From positions 87,741 through 151,740 of the forward strand of contig NZ_CAJRAY010000083.1 in assembly GCF_907165215.1 (NCBI RefSeq): a stretch of DNA of 64,000 nt. Direction: 5' to 3'. Positions 34,359-43,638 of this stretch are shown here, piece by piece. A program made the position numbers and the translations under genes. Origin of the DNA: Thermobacillus xylanilyticus (GTDB lineage: Bacteria; Bacillota; Bacilli; Paenibacillales; Paenibacillaceae). A model generated the notes under the pieces. It was not told the DNA's origin. It worked only from the letters and a program-made list of their open reading frames with translations, and searched no databases. How positions within the stretch are numbered: position 1 is the stretch's first letter; each line of letters begins with the position of its first letter.

Positions 34359-35423
34359 ATGCGTATCGAAGTGCGGAATGTGACGAAGCGTTTCGGCAGC
34401 CTGAAGGCGGTCGACAATGTCAGCTTCACGATCGAAGAGGGCAAGCTGATCGGGCTGCTCGGCCCGAGCGGCGGCGGCAAGTCCACCCTGCTGCGGATGC
34501 TCGCGGGGCTGGAGACGCCGGACGAAGGCGATATCATCCTGGACGGCAAGCGCGTCAACGACGTGCCGCCGCAGAAGCGGGGCATCGGCTTCGTCTTCCA
34601 GAACTACGCGCTGTTCCGTCACATGACCGTGTTCGACAACATCGCGTTCGGACTGGAAGTGAAGAAGGCGAAGAAGAATGAAATCCGGGAGCGCGTGAAC
34701 GAGCTGCTCAAGCTGGTGGGCCTTGAGGCGATCGGGAACCGTTATCCGCATCAGCTCTCGGGCGGCCAGCGGCAGCGCGTCGCGTTCGCCCGGGCGCTGG
34801 CGCCGCGGCCGAGCCTGCTCCTGCTCGACGAGCCGTTCGCCGCGATCGACGCGAAGGTGCGCAAGGAGCTCAGGACGTGGCTGAAAGAGATGATCGAGCA
34901 AATCGGCATCACATCGATCTTCGTGACGCACGACCAGGACGAGGCGGTCGAAGTGGCCGACGAGATGCTCATTTTCTCGAACGGCCGGCTGGAACAGCAG
35001 GGCTCGCCGCTTGAGATCTACCGCCATCCGCGGACGCCTTTCGTCGCATCGTTCATCGGCGAATCGCGGGTGCTCCAGCATCCCGAGCGGCTCATCGGAT
35101 TCGAGGAAGCGGTCAGCCAGGGAGGCAAATCGGCCATCATCCGCCCGGAATTCGTGGAGGTCGGCTTGCAGCGGGAGCTTTCCTATCCGCTGTCCGCGCA
35201 GCGGGGGATCGTCCGGCAGTCGTTCTTCCGCGGCGCGCATCTGGAACTGGAAGTGGATGTCGAAGGCAATCGGCTGATCGCGTACCGGTCGCTTGACCGG
35301 GAACCGCTCGAGCCGGGCGCCGAAGTGCTTGTCTTTATTCATCGGTTGTACGTGCTTGACGGATCGTCTGCGGTATTGGTCGAAAATCCGCTCAAGACGG
35401 ATCCGATGCCGGTCCATATTTAG
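34359..35423 (+). CDS. cysA: Sulfate ABC transporter ATPase CysA
   Basis: A 354-residue ATPase with complete motifs: Walker A GPSGGGKST, Q-loop FQNYALF, signature LSGGQRQR, Walker B LLLLDEPFAAID and H-loop VTHDQDEA. The C-terminal 110 residues are a regulatory TOBE-like domain (IRPEFVEVG and FFRGAHLELEVDV), as usual for CysA. AAGGAGG precedes the ATG, which lies 1 bp after the cysW stop. It drives sulfate import for cysteine and methionine synthesis. Confidence 0.92.
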   Translation: MRIEVRNVTKRFGSLKAVDNVSFTIEEGKLIGLLGPSGGGKSTLLRMLAGLETPDEGDIILDGKRVNDVPPQKRGIGFVFQNYALFRHMTVFDNIAFGLEVKKAKKNEIRERVNELLKLVGLEAIGNRYPHQLSGGQRQRVAFARALAPRPSLLLLDEPFAAIDAKVRKELRTWLKEMIEQIGITSIFVTHDQDEAVEVADEMLIFSNGRLEQQGSPLEIYRHPRTPFVASFIGESRVLQHPERLIGFEEAVSQGGKSAIIRPEFVEVGLQRELSYPLSAQRGIVRQSFFRGAHLELEVDVEGNRLIAYRSLDREPLEPGAEVLVFIHRLYVLDGSSAVLVENPLKTDPMPVHI

Positions 35424-35452
35424 TCCATACTGGAATGGATGGAGGGTTCACA

Positions 35453-35671
35453 ATGGCGAAACCGGTAGAGGTGGATGCCGTATGGCTGGAACGGATTGCC
35501 GAAGTGGTGAACGGCCTGGAATACGGCTCGGTGGTCATTACGGTTCATGACGGCCGGATCGTGCAAATCGATCGCACGGAACGCAAGCGGTTCGACGCAG
35601 CGGCCGCGGCGCGTAGGGCTCAGCCTGTTGCCGGCAGGCCATTGCCGAAGACCGGCGAAGCGAAACATTGA
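35453..35671 (+). CDS. YezD-family small protein (DUF2292)
   Basis: A 72-residue protein with the family core WLERIAEVVNGLEYGSVVIT and HDGRIVQIDRTERKRF. YezD-type proteins often sit beside sulfate or sulfonate transport genes in Firmicutes, matching its position as last gene of this operon. Molecular role unknown. GGAGGG 6 bp upstream supports the ATG at 35453 over the one at 35435. Confidence 0.8.
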   Translation: MAKPVEVDAVWLERIAEVVNGLEYGSVVITVHDGRIVQIDRTERKRFDAAAAARRAQPVAGRPLPKTGEAKH

Positions 35672-35680
35672 AAACGAACA

Positions 35681-35720
35681 GCCCCGCCGCCGTCCGGAAT
35701 GGACGGAAGCGGGGCTTCGG
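35681..35720. terminator. Terminator of sulfate operon
   Basis: GCCCCGC (35681-35687) pairs with GCGGGGC, with inner CCGTCC/GGACGG, followed by TTCGGTTT. An A-rich run precedes the stem. Confidence 0.7.
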
Positions 35721-35769
35721 TTTACGGCAGGTCAAATGCGCATGAGGCGGCATTGCGCCGCCGGCCGGG

Positions 35770-35916
35770 TTACGAGATCAGAAACTTGATGATGACGGCT
35801 GCGGCGAAAACAACCACCATAAAGGCGAACATACCGGCGAAACCGACCGCCACATCGTTGAAATCGTTGCGCGGCTCTTCATTGATATGTTGACGCGGAT
35901 CCTGCACGTTCTCCAT
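35770..35916 (-). CDS. YqzM-family small membrane protein
   Basis: A 48-residue protein: MENVQDPRQHINEEPRNDFN, then DVAVGFAGMFAF and a hydrophobic helix to IIKFLIS. The NDxxxxxVGFxxxFxFF...VIKF layout matches YqzM of spore formers, of unknown function. AGGAGG precedes the ATG. On the minus strand TTACAA (36015-36010), 17 bp and TATACT (35992-35987) form a plausible promoter. Confidence 0.72.
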   Translation of the reverse strand: MENVQDPRQHINEEPRNDFNDVAVGFAGMFAFMVVVFAAAVIIKFLIS

Positions 35917-35928
35917 CAGTCTGTCCTC

Positions 35929-36122
35929 CTGTCGGGCCGGCGGTAAACCGCAGCTTGTGCCCCGTAAGTCTTCCATCGCTCCCCCTAGTATACCCAACTT
36001 GCCGAATGCTTGTAAAGCGAACGAATGTGACAAAAATAAGGCGGCGTTTTGTCGGTACGGCATCGCTCCGCCGGGCGTTCCATGTGCTACAATACGTATA
36101 GCGACGAAGGGGGCGAAACCGC
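35929..36122. promoter_or_regulatory. Divergent promoter region yqzM/uvrC
   Basis: Carries the minus-strand promoter TTACAA-17-TATACT and, for uvrC, a TACAAT -10 at 36088-36093 without a clear -35. No LexA-box-like sequence was seen here. Confidence 0.4.
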
Positions 36123-38177
36123 ATGGCACAGAAGGAGTCGGCCGGCCGATCCGCGGCCGGGGAACTGAGGCGCGTTCCGGAGCCGATCCGCTCGAAGCTG
36201 GCGCTGCTTCCGGACAAGCCGGGCTGCTACCTGATGAAGAACGCCGACGGGCAGATCATCTACGTCGGCAAGGCGAAGGTGCTCAAGAACCGCGTCCGGT
36301 CCTATTTCACGGGCAGCCACAACATCAAGACGCAGCGGCTCGTGTCGGAGATCCGCGATTTTGAATACATCGTGACGTCCAACAACATGGAAGCGCTCAT
36401 CCTCGAGTGCAACCTGATCAAACAGTATCATCCGCGCTACAACGTCTTGCTGAAGGACGACAAGACGTTTCCGTACATCAAGATTACGGGAGACGCGCAT
36501 CCCCGCCTCGAGGTGACGCGGCGCGTCGTCAAAGACGGCGGAAAATATTTCGGCCCGTATCCGAACGCCTATGACGCGCGGGAGACGAAGCGGCTGCTGG
36601 ACCGGCTGTATCCGCTGCGCAAATGCGCGACGATTCCCGACAAGGTGTGCCTGTATTACCATATCGGGCAATGTCTCGCGCCGTGCGAATTCCCGGTCGA
36701 CCGGAGCCGGTACGAGGAGATGGTGCAGCAGATCACGCGTTTCCTGAACGGCGGCTACCAGGAAGTGAAGGCGCAGCTCCAGGAGAAAATGATGGCCGCG
36801 GCCGAGGCGCTCGAGTTCGAACGGGCGAAGGAGTACCGAGACCAGATCCAGAGCATCGAGACGGTGATGGAACGGCAGAAGATTCAGGTTGCCGATGCGG
36901 TCGACCGCGACATTTTCGGTTTTGCTGTGGACAAAGGGTGGATGTGCGTGCAGATTTTGTACATGCGCCAGGGCAAAATGATCGAACGCCGCGCCACCAC
37001 GTTTCCGTTCTACGGCGAGCCGTATGATGATTTCATGACGTTCGTGGCCCAGTATTACAGCGAGAACCCGGCGCTGCCGAAGGAGATTCTGCTGCCGATG
37101 GCCGAAGATGCCGGCAGGACGGCGGACGGCGGGCAGCAAGGACAACCGGCCGGCGGCGGGCAAGACGGGGCTTCATCTGCGGGCGGGCAGGATGGTGCGG
37201 CGGCTGCCGGGCAGGAGGGGGCTGCGGCTGACGGCGGCGCTTCCGGCGGCGAGCGGCCGGATGAAGGCGAGGCCCGCGCCGGCGCCTCCCAGGGCGAAGA
37301 GGATATGCGCGAATCGCTGCAGCGCTGGCTGAAGATCAAAGTGTTCGTCCCCCGCCGGGGCAAGAAAAGGGACATCGTGAAGATGGCGATGCAGAACGCC
37401 CGGGTGACGCTGGACGAGAAGTTCCGGTTGATCGAGCGCGACGAAGCCCGCAGCGTGAAAGCGTGCGAAGGGCTGGCCCGGTGGCTCGGTCTGCCGCAGC
37501 TACGCCGCATCGAGGCGTTCGACAACTCGAATATTCAGGGCACCGACGCCGTCTCGGCGATGGTCGTCTTCACGGACGGCAAGCCGGACAAGTCGGAATA
37601 CCGGAAGTACAAGGTCAAGACGGTCGAAGGAGCCGACGACTACGCGACGATGCGCGAAGTGATCCGCCGGCGCTACGAACGGGTGCTGAAGGAGGGGCTT
37701 CCGCTGCCGGATCTGATCGTCGTCGACGGCGGGCGGGGGCAGATCAGCGCGGCGCTCGACGTGCTCGAGAACGAGCTGGGCCTGAACGTGCCGGTCTGCG
37801 GCCTCGTGAAGGATGAGAAGCACCGGACGGCGCAGCTGATGACCGGCGATCCTCCGGAGATCGTGCCGCTGCCGCGCGACAGCCAGGAGTTCTACCTGCT
37901 GCAGCGCATCCAGGACGAGGTGCACCGGTTCGCGATCTCGTTCCATCGCAACGTGCGCGCCAAATCGATGATCGCCTCGCAGCTCGACGCGATTCCCGGG
38001 ATCGGCGAGAAGCGGCGCAAGGCGCTGCTCCGCCATTTCGGTTCGATCAAGAAGATCCGCGAAGCGTCGATCGAAGATTTCCGCCCGCTCGGCATCGGCG
38101 AGAAGCTCGCGGCGAAAATTTTGGAGGCGCTGCGGGAAGATGACGCGCGCCAGGCGGAGCCGGAGCCGGCGGAGTAG
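36123..38177 (+). CDS. uvrC: Excinuclease ABC subunit C with a low-complexity insertion
   Basis: A 684-residue UvrC, the nuclease of nucleotide excision repair that cuts on both sides of a lesion. Order: GIY-YIG domain ([19 protein letters not shown]), UVR domain ([20 protein letters not shown]), RNase-H-like endonuclease ([32 protein letters not shown]) and the C-terminal HhH pair ([18 protein letters not shown]). About 60 residues rich in Gly, Gln, Ala, Asp and Glu (roughly 330-392) sit between the N-terminal half and the second nuclease domain, making it longer than the usual 590-620. The ATG follows GAAGGGGG. Array A2 begins 15 bp after the stop. Confidence 0.93.
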   Translation: MAQKESAGRSAAGELRRVPEPIRSKLALLPDKPGCYLMKNADGQIIYVGKAKVLKNRVRSYFTGSHNIKTQRLVSEIRDFEYIVTSNNMEALILECNLIKQYHPRYNVLLKDDKTFPYIKITGDAHPRLEVTRRVVKDGGKYFGPYPNAYDARETKRLLDRLYPLRKCATIPDKVCLYYHIGQCLAPCEFPVDRSRYEEMVQQITRFLNGGYQEVKAQLQEKMMAAAEALEFERAKEYRDQIQSIETVMERQKIQVADAVDRDIFGFAVDKGWMCVQILYMRQGKMIERRATTFPFYGEPYDDFMTFVAQYYSENPALPKEILLPMAEDAGRTADGGQQGQPAGGGQDGASSAGGQDGAAAAGQEGAAADGGASGGERPDEGEARAGASQGEEDMRESLQRWLKIKVFVPRRGKKRDIVKMAMQNARVTLDEKFRLIERDEARSVKACEGLARWLGLPQLRRIEAFDNSNIQGTDAVSAMVVFTDGKPDKSEYRKYKVKTVEGADDYATMREVIRRRYERVLKEGLPLPDLIVVDGGRGQISAALDVLENELGLNVPVCGLVKDEKHRTAQLMTGDPPEIVPLPRDSQEFYLLQRIQDEVHRFAISFHRNVRAKSMIASQLDAIPGIGEKRRKALLRHFGSIKKIREASIEDFRPLGIGEKLAAKILEALREDDARQAEPEPAE

Positions 38178-38191
38178 TGGAGCGGCCGGTG

Positions 38192-38470
38192 CTGCAGCGT
38201 GGATGGTACGCTGCAGCGGGCTGTGAGGCCCGGCCGGATGGGCTGCAGCGTGGATAGCACGCTACAGCAGGCTGCGGAGCCAGGACGGATGGGCTGTAGC
38301 GTGGATAGCACGCTACAGCGGGCTATGAGGCCCGGCCGGATGGTCTGTAGCGTGGATAGCACGCTACAGCGGGCTGTGAGGCCCGGCCGGATGGTCTGCA
38401 GCGTGGATAGCACGCTACAGCGGGCTGCAAGGCCTGGACGGATGGCCGTAGCGTGGATAGCACGCTGCAG
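38192..38470. repeat. Array A2: six palindromes at 51-bp spacing
   Basis: Cores begin at 38192, 38243, 38294, 38345, 38396 and 38446 (steps 51, 51, 51, 51, 50). The consensus arms are CTGTAGCGTG and CACGCTACAG around GATAG; the third and fourth are perfect 10-bp stems. The first has CTGCAG on both sides, a compensated change. The core is closely related to that of array A1 but the 26-bp spacer (GGGCTGTGAGGCCCGGCCGG plus a few bases) is different. It lies between the convergent uvrC and CPBP genes. Confidence 0.94.
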
Positions 38471-38500
38471 CAGGTGCGAGGCCCGGCCGGATAGAACGTT

Positions 38501-38533
38501 GAAAGCCGCGTGCGGCAACCGCACGCGGCTTTC
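38501..38533. terminator. Bidirectional terminator-like hairpin
   Basis: GAAAGCCGCGTGCGG (38501-38515), loop CAA, CCGCACGCGGCTTTC (38519-38533): a perfect 15-bp stem with A and T at its base, 4 bp from the CPBP stop codon. Confidence 0.75.
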
Positions 38534-38537
38534 GTGA

Positions 38538-40205
38538 TTATGCCGGATCCGGATCCCCAGCGGCCGAAGCGGGCGCTGCCGGCACCGGAGCCTTGGGCGC
38601 CGGCGCGGACGGCTTCGGCGGCCGACGCCGGTCCCACCAATGGATGAGCCAGGCGATGCCGACCGGATGCACGATGTAGAAAATGCCGGCCGCAATCGCA
38701 TCGGCCCCACCGAGCAACATGAGCGAAGTCGCCATCAGGACGAGGTCGAAGACGGCATGCGCGAACAGCGCGGCCGCGAAGCCGAACCGGACGAACAGCC
38801 AGCAGAACAGCAGGCCGAGAATCGTCAGCTCGATCAGCCGCGTGCTCCACGGGTAGAGCGGGTACGCGACATGGCCGAGCGCCCAGATGACGGTCGGAAT
38901 GACGCATGCCGCCGCCGTATTCCGGAACCATCGCTTGAACAGGCCGACGCCGAACAACCGGTACATCGCTTCCTCGGAGATGGCCGCGCACCAGGCGAGC
39001 AGCGGGAACAGCCAGGCCCAGCGGAAGTTGAGCGTCGACTGGGTGACGTCGGCGGAAGACCAGATGCCGAATCCCTTCTCCATCACGAGGAAAATGACCG
39101 CCTGAAGCCCGAGCAGCGCGAATGCGGCGCAGTACCCGATCTTCATCGCCTGCCAGACATCGGCGCCGAAGCCCGGCTCCCCGCGCCTTCTCCACAGGTT
39201 GTACCCCATCGACCGCCACAACCCGTCGCCGCCGACGAAGGCGAACCAGACCGATACGGCGACGCCGAGCGTGTACAGCACCTGGAGGACGGTCATGAAT
39301 ACCGTGAACGGACCGGCCTGCGCCGATTCGCCGACGCTCGCCCGGATGCCGTCAAACATGTTGATGTTGTTGATCTGGTAGAACACCAGGAAGATGCCGC
39401 TCAGCAGCAAACCGCGCGCAAACGATGTCTGCCTGCGCAGCAGCGCGGCGTAGATGATCGCGATGACGAACAGCACGAACGAGAGGCCCATGTAGCCGGC
39501 GAATGTCAGGATCGAGGCGATCTGATCCTGCCGCTCGACATAATCGGCATAATCGTCCGGCACTTCGAACACCGGCTTGAACGAGGTGACGCGGACGGTT
39601 CCGTCCTCCGCCTGCCTGACATTGATGCGGAGCGTCAGCTTCGCATCGCCGATCTGATCCTCGGCGTCGAACACGATCGTGCCGTCTTCCGGCAGGCCGC
39701 GCAAATGGAGCGCCTGCTCCGGATAGCCGCGCTCGATCGCGAAGGCGCGCGCCGCCAGCGACGCCGCGCCGAACTCCAGCTTGCGGCCGCCTTTGCCCGG
39801 CAGTTCGTTCCAGGCGACGACTTCACCCGTATCCATGTGGACGTGCACGAACAGGACTTCGCCGTGCTTGCCGTGCATTTCCACCTGCCAGGTTTCCACC
39901 GGATATTGCCGTCCGTAGCGCTCTTCATAATCTTCGCCGAGATCTTCCCTGGACAAATAGCCGTACAGCCGTTCCTGAATTTGATGCACGGTGCCCGCCG
40001 GCTCGAACGCGCCGCCGAAGTGCTCTTCCGCGAACCGGACGGCCGCAGCTTCGGCCTCCGCCTTCGCGATATGCCGAGTGGCATCGGGATCGCGGATGAT
40101 GCGGCTCACTTCCGGGGCGATCTGGAAAATGAGAAACAGCAGCAGCCCCGCGGCCCCGGCCCCGAGAAGCAGGCGCCAATTCGGCTGCGTAATCCCTCGC
40201 TGCAT
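38538..40205 (-). CDS. CPBP-family intramembrane protease with large extracytoplasmic domain
   Basis: A 555-residue membrane protein. After one N-terminal helix (LLLGAGAAGLLLFLIFQIAP) about 190 soluble residues follow, including paired YEERYGRQYPVETWQVEM and VHMDTGEVVAWNELPG stretches that resemble PepSY-like repeats. Then come about eight helices. The Rce1-like (ABI) active-site motifs are EEAMYRLFG (Glu pair and Arg) and, later, GHVAYPLYPW and FAHAVFDLVLM with the metal-binding His. Such proteases are linked to peptide processing or stress; the target is unknown. The Pro/Ala-rich tail is at the C-terminus. The start at 40205 follows GAGGTG. Confidence 0.78.
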   Translation of the reverse strand: MQRGITQPNWRLLLGAGAAGLLLFLIFQIAPEVSRIIRDPDATRHIAKAEAEAAAVRFAEEHFGGAFEPAGTVHQIQERLYGYLSREDLGEDYEERYGRQYPVETWQVEMHGKHGEVLFVHVHMDTGEVVAWNELPGKGGRKLEFGAASLAARAFAIERGYPEQALHLRGLPEDGTIVFDAEDQIGDAKLTLRINVRQAEDGTVRVTSFKPVFEVPDDYADYVERQDQIASILTFAGYMGLSFVLFVIAIIYAALLRRQTSFARGLLLSGIFLVFYQINNINMFDGIRASVGESAQAGPFTVFMTVLQVLYTLGVAVSVWFAFVGGDGLWRSMGYNLWRRRGEPGFGADVWQAMKIGYCAAFALLGLQAVIFLVMEKGFGIWSSADVTQSTLNFRWAWLFPLLAWCAAISEEAMYRLFGVGLFKRWFRNTAAACVIPTVIWALGHVAYPLYPWSTRLIELTILGLLFCWLFVRFGFAAALFAHAVFDLVLMATSLMLLGGADAIAAGIFYIVHPVGIAWLIHWWDRRRPPKPSAPAPKAPVPAAPASAAGDPDPA

Positions 40206-40299
40206 GCCAACACCTCGTTTGATGTGAACGTGACTGAAAAATCTAATCGTAGCGTAACATATCGCGTGAAAATCTTCCAATTGCGCGACAAATCGACAT

Positions 40300-40328
40300 T
40301 TGGTAAACGCCGGCCGGCGGGCTATAAT
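40300..40328 (+). promoter_or_regulatory. ktrB promoter
   Basis: TTGGTA (40300-40305), 17-bp spacer and TATAAT (40323-40328), 61 bp upstream of the start. No c-di-AMP riboswitch was recognised in this leader. Confidence 0.7.
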
Positions 40329-40389
40329 CGTAACAATCGGCCGGCCCGCACATCCAAAGCCGGCCCGTTTCGGGAGTGAACACATCCTA

Positions 40390-41724
40390 ATGAAATTCAA
40401 GTTCACCGCCGCACTCTGGTCTCCGCCCCGCGTGCTCGCGATCGGATTCGCCTTGATCATTCTGCTCGGCGCCAGTCTGCTGTCACTGCCGTCCGTCTCG
40501 GCGGACGGCCAGCCGATGCGGTTCATCGACGCGCTGTTCACCGCAACTTCCGCGGTCTGCGTAACCGGACTGGTCGTGGCCGATACGGGCACCTTCTTCA
40601 ACGCCGGCGGCCAGCTCATCATCCTGGCGCTGATCCAGGTCGGCGGGCTCGGCTTCATGACGATGGCGACGCTGTTCGCGCTCGTCTTCAAACGGCGCAT
40701 CACGCTGCGCGAGCGGCTCATCCTGCAGGAAGCGATGAACCAGACGAGCATGGAAGGCATCGTCCGGCTCATCCGGCGCGTCATCATCTATTCCCTGTCG
40801 ATTGAGGCGGCGGGAACGGCCGTGCTGACGGCGCGGTTCGCCGCCGAGATGCCGCTTGGACGGGCCGCTTTCATGGGGCTGTTCCACGCCGTATCCCTGT
40901 TCAACAGCGCCGGATTTGACCTGTTCGGCAATTACCGGAGCTATACGCCGTACGTCTCGGACCCCGTCGTCAACATCACGGCCATCCTGCTGGTCGCGCT
41001 CGGCGGGCTCGGTTTCATCGTCATCTCGGATCTGCTCGAATTCCGGAAGCGCCGGCGGCTGTCGCTGCACTCCAAGGTCGTGCTTGCGACGAGCGGCGCG
41101 CTGTTCGGCATCGGCGCGGTCGTCATTTTCATCTTCGAATTCACGAACGCGCTCGCGCCGCTCGGGTGGGACGGCAAGATCTGGGCGTCGCTGTTCCAGT
41201 CGGCCGCGCCGCGCTCGATCGGCGTGAATACGCTCGATATCGGCTCGCTCCGGCAGGCGACGCAATTTTTCCTCATTCTGCTCATGTTCATCGGCGCCGC
41301 GCCGGGATCGACGGGCGGCGGCATCAAAGTGACGACGTTCACGACGCTGGTCGGCGCCGTCATCGCGATGATGCGGGGCAAGGACGAAGTCGTCCTGTTC
41401 CGTTACCGGCTCGCGCGCGAGCGGATCTTCAAGGCGCTGACGATCACGATGATTTCGCTGGCGGTCGTCGTCGCCGTCACGATGGTGCTCTGCACGACCG
41501 AAGACCGGGCGTTCCTACGCATCCTGTTCGAGACGGTGTCCGCCTTCGGCACATGCGGACTCTCGACCGGCATTACACCGCAGCTCACCGATTTCGGCAA
41601 ACTGCTGCTCAGCCTGACGATGTTCGCCGGCCGGATCGGCCCGCTCACCTTCGCTTACGCGCTCCGGCCGAAGGATGAGAAGGAGTTGTTCCGCTATCCC
41701 GAGGGCAGAATTATTATCGGTTGA
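40390..41724 (+). CDS. ktrB: Potassium uptake channel subunit KtrB/KtrD (TrkH superfamily)
   Basis: A 444-residue K+ translocating subunit. The four pore-loop motifs are visible: AVCVTGLVVADTG, NSAGFDLFG, PRSIGVNTLD and GTCGLSTG. The third has SIGV where TAGF is typical; the key Gly is kept. The N-terminus (SPPRVLAIGFALIILLGASLLSLP) and length fit KtrB. It normally needs a cytoplasmic RCK partner (KtrA/KtrC), not found in this window. Start 40390 follows GGGAG. Its 3' end overlaps the convergent LysR gene by 11 bp. Confidence 0.88.
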   Translation: MKFKFTAALWSPPRVLAIGFALIILLGASLLSLPSVSADGQPMRFIDALFTATSAVCVTGLVVADTGTFFNAGGQLIILALIQVGGLGFMTMATLFALVFKRRITLRERLILQEAMNQTSMEGIVRLIRRVIIYSLSIEAAGTAVLTARFAAEMPLGRAAFMGLFHAVSLFNSAGFDLFGNYRSYTPYVSDPVVNITAILLVALGGLGFIVISDLLEFRKRRRLSLHSKVVLATSGALFGIGAVVIFIFEFTNALAPLGWDGKIWASLFQSAAPRSIGVNTLDIGSLRQATQFFLILLMFIGAAPGSTGGGIKVTTFTTLVGAVIAMMRGKDEVVLFRYRLARERIFKALTITMISLAVVVAVTMVLCTTEDRAFLRILFETVSAFGTCGLSTGITPQLTDFGKLLLSLTMFAGRIGPLTFAYALRPKDEKELFRYPEGRIIIG

Positions 41725-42625
41725 CCCGGTTGAAATAAGACGCGATCTCGTCGATCCACAGCCGGATCGACGGGCTCATGGCGACGGGATCGGGATGGAT
41801 GAGCGAAGTCGTCCGCTTCGTCTCCTCCAGCTCGGGCACCGGCAACGCGATCAGATCGTTGTCCTTGAGCAGCTGATCGCGGAGATACGACCGGGGAAGC
41901 AGAGCCCCGGCGCGGCACGGATGCATGAGGCGGAGAATCGCTTCGAACGAATCGATCTCCATCCGGACGTCGGGCCGCAGTCCGTATTTCTCGAACAGAA
42001 GGTCGATCATCGTCCGATACCACGTGCCTTTGGCGAACAGAATCATCGGCATGCCGTCCAGATCGGCGATGCGAAGCCCGGCGCCCGGAGCGGCGCCTTC
42101 GACGTACAGGCCGCGCGGCAGCACCAGCTCCAGATGGTCGTCGAACAGCGGCACGCAGCGGACCTGTGCGTCCTCTTCGATCATCGAAGCGACGAGGCCG
42201 AAGTCCGCCTTGCGCTCGCGGACGAGCGAGACGATTTCGTGCGTCTTGCCCGTCACCGCCTTGATGTCCGCCTCCGGATGCGCGCCGGTCATCATCCGGA
42301 TCAGCTCCGGCAGCGTCGTCTGCAGCGTCGTCAGGCTGGCGCCGATGAGCACGGTCGTTCTGCCGCCTTCGCGCTGGCCGCTGATCGTCTGCAGATAGCG
42401 GAAATGGCGCTGCCGCACTTCGACCGCGTATTCGTAGGTCGTCTGCCCGATGCGCGTCAGCTCGAGCCGCTTGCCCGCCCGGCGGAAAAGCTGCACGCCC
42501 AGTTCCGCTTCGAGCTTTGCGATCTTGCGCGAGAGGGCGGGCTGCGACAGATTGAGCGCGGATGAGGCTTTGTTCAGGCTGGAATGTTCGACGACGGCCG
42601 CGAAGACCAGCAGCTCGTCGAGCAT
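41714..42625 (-). CDS. LysR-family transcriptional regulator
   Basis: A 303-residue regulator. The N-terminal winged HTH (MLDELLVFAAVVEHSSLNKA, then ALNLSQPALSRKIAKLE) is followed by a periplasmic-binding-protein-like effector domain (VLIGASLTTLQTTLPELIRM and so on). GGAGGTG precedes the ATG at 42625. The target could be itself or the sdhCAB operon upstream of it, since the 320-bp gap holds the promoter of sdh; this is inference. It converges with ktrB, overlapping 11 bp. Confidence 0.82.
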   Translation of the reverse strand: MLDELLVFAAVVEHSSLNKASSALNLSQPALSRKIAKLEAELGVQLFRRAGKRLELTRIGQTTYEYAVEVRQRHFRYLQTISGQREGGRTTVLIGASLTTLQTTLPELIRMMTGAHPEADIKAVTGKTHEIVSLVRERKADFGLVASMIEEDAQVRCVPLFDDHLELVLPRGLYVEGAAPGAGLRIADLDGMPMILFAKGTWYRTMIDLLFEKYGLRPDVRMEIDSFEAILRLMHPCRAGALLPRSYLRDQLLKDNDLIALPVPELEETKRTTSLIHPDPVAMSPSIRLWIDEIASYFNRVNR

Positions 42626-42866
42626 GGCCGGCACCTCCTTTTCTCATTAATAAAATGAAGCGGCGGGGGATGAAGCGCGGTGCGGCAACCCCATGAATCT
42701 CGTTATGCATATTGGTTATTATACCTTATAAATAAACGGCAATTCCATTATAAGCAGAATACGAGTAGGATAGATTGTGGCGAAACGGTGACGGTGACGC
42801 ACGGAGGCGTGAAAGACGCGTGCAACCGGCATGCATGCGGATGCATGTGCCTTCATGCGCCGTCCG
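42626..42866. other. AT-rich divergent intergenic region LysR/sdhC
   Basis: An AT-rich patch near 42700-42770 (TTATTATACCTTATAAATAA and neighbours) contrasts with the GC-rich surroundings and is a plausible regulator-binding or promoter region for the LysR gene. No specific operator could be fixed. Confidence 0.35.
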
Positions 42867-42895
42867 TTGACGCTCCCCGGCACCGGGGGTACAAT
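42867..42895 (+). promoter_or_regulatory. sdhCAB promoter
   Basis: TTGACG (42867-42872), 17-bp spacer and TACAAT (42890-42895), 50 bp upstream of the sdhC start. A CCCCGG/CCGGGG dyad lies within the spacer. Confidence 0.75.
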
Positions 42896-42945
42896 GGGTA
42901 TGGTTTGGGAAGCATGTCCAGTCCGGAAAGGAGAACGCTTACGTC

Positions 42946-43614
42946 ATGAGAACCAACTCGTTCTACACGCGCAGGCTGCATTCGCTGTTGGGGGTGATTC
43001 CGCTCTGCCTGTTCTTCGTCACCCACATGCTGACGAACTTCCAGGCGGCCGAGGGCGGTCCCGAGCGTTTCCGCAGCGCGGTGGAATTCATCAACAATTT
43101 GCCGATACTGCCCGTGCTGGAGTTCGTCCTCATCTGGGCGCCGCTCGTATTCCACGGCGTGTACGGCCTGTACGTCGCGTACCAGTCGAATCTGAATACG
43201 GGGCGGTACGGCTACGGCCGCAACTGGGCGTTCGCCCTGCAGCGGATCACCGGCGTGATTACCCTGATCTTCGTTGCATGGCACGTCTATGAGACGCGGA
43301 TTCAGGTGATGCTCGGCAACATCGGGCACGGCGATTTCGGACAAGTCATGCACGACATTGCGACGAACGGTCTGTCGTTCACCTTCTACACGATCGGGGT
43401 GCTGGCCGCGGCGTTCCACTTCGCCAACGGGCTGTGGGCATTCTTCGTCAGCTGGGGGATTACGGTCGGTCCGCGCGCGCAGCGCATCTCGTCTTACTTC
43501 TGGATGGGCGTATTCGTCATCGTGGCCGGCATGTTCCTTGCCGCGCTGATCTCTTTCCGTTCGGAAGCTTTTGCGGAAACGGCATCTGTCCTCACGCAGA
43601 CCGCTATCGGATAA
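42946..43614 (+). CDS. sdhC: Succinate dehydrogenase cytochrome b558 subunit
   Basis: A 222-residue membrane anchor of complex II with five helices and two hemes. Conserved His residues are visible in RRLHSLLG, FFVTHML, PLVFHGVYG, VAWHVYET and AAFHFANG. It passes electrons from SdhB to menaquinone. This is the Bacillus-type single anchor. Start by ATG at 42946 after GAAAGGAG. First gene of sdhCAB. Confidence 0.92.
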   Translation: MRTNSFYTRRLHSLLGVIPLCLFFVTHMLTNFQAAEGGPERFRSAVEFINNLPILPVLEFVLIWAPLVFHGVYGLYVAYQSNLNTGRYGYGRNWAFALQRITGVITLIFVAWHVYETRIQVMLGNIGHGDFGQVMHDIATNGLSFTFYTIGVLAAAFHFANGLWAFFVSWGITVGPRAQRISSYFWMGVFVIVAGMFLAALISFRSEAFAETASVLTQTAIG

Positions 43615-43638
43615 CGACAGACAAGGAGCGATCGAATT

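Noticed and set aside
36000..36122. LexA box at uvrC
   Set aside because: No GAAC-N4-GTT core was found in the upstream region.
40206..40389. c-di-AMP (ydaO) riboswitch in the ktrB leader
   Set aside because: The leader after the promoter is only about 55 nt, too short for that aptamer, and its motifs are absent.
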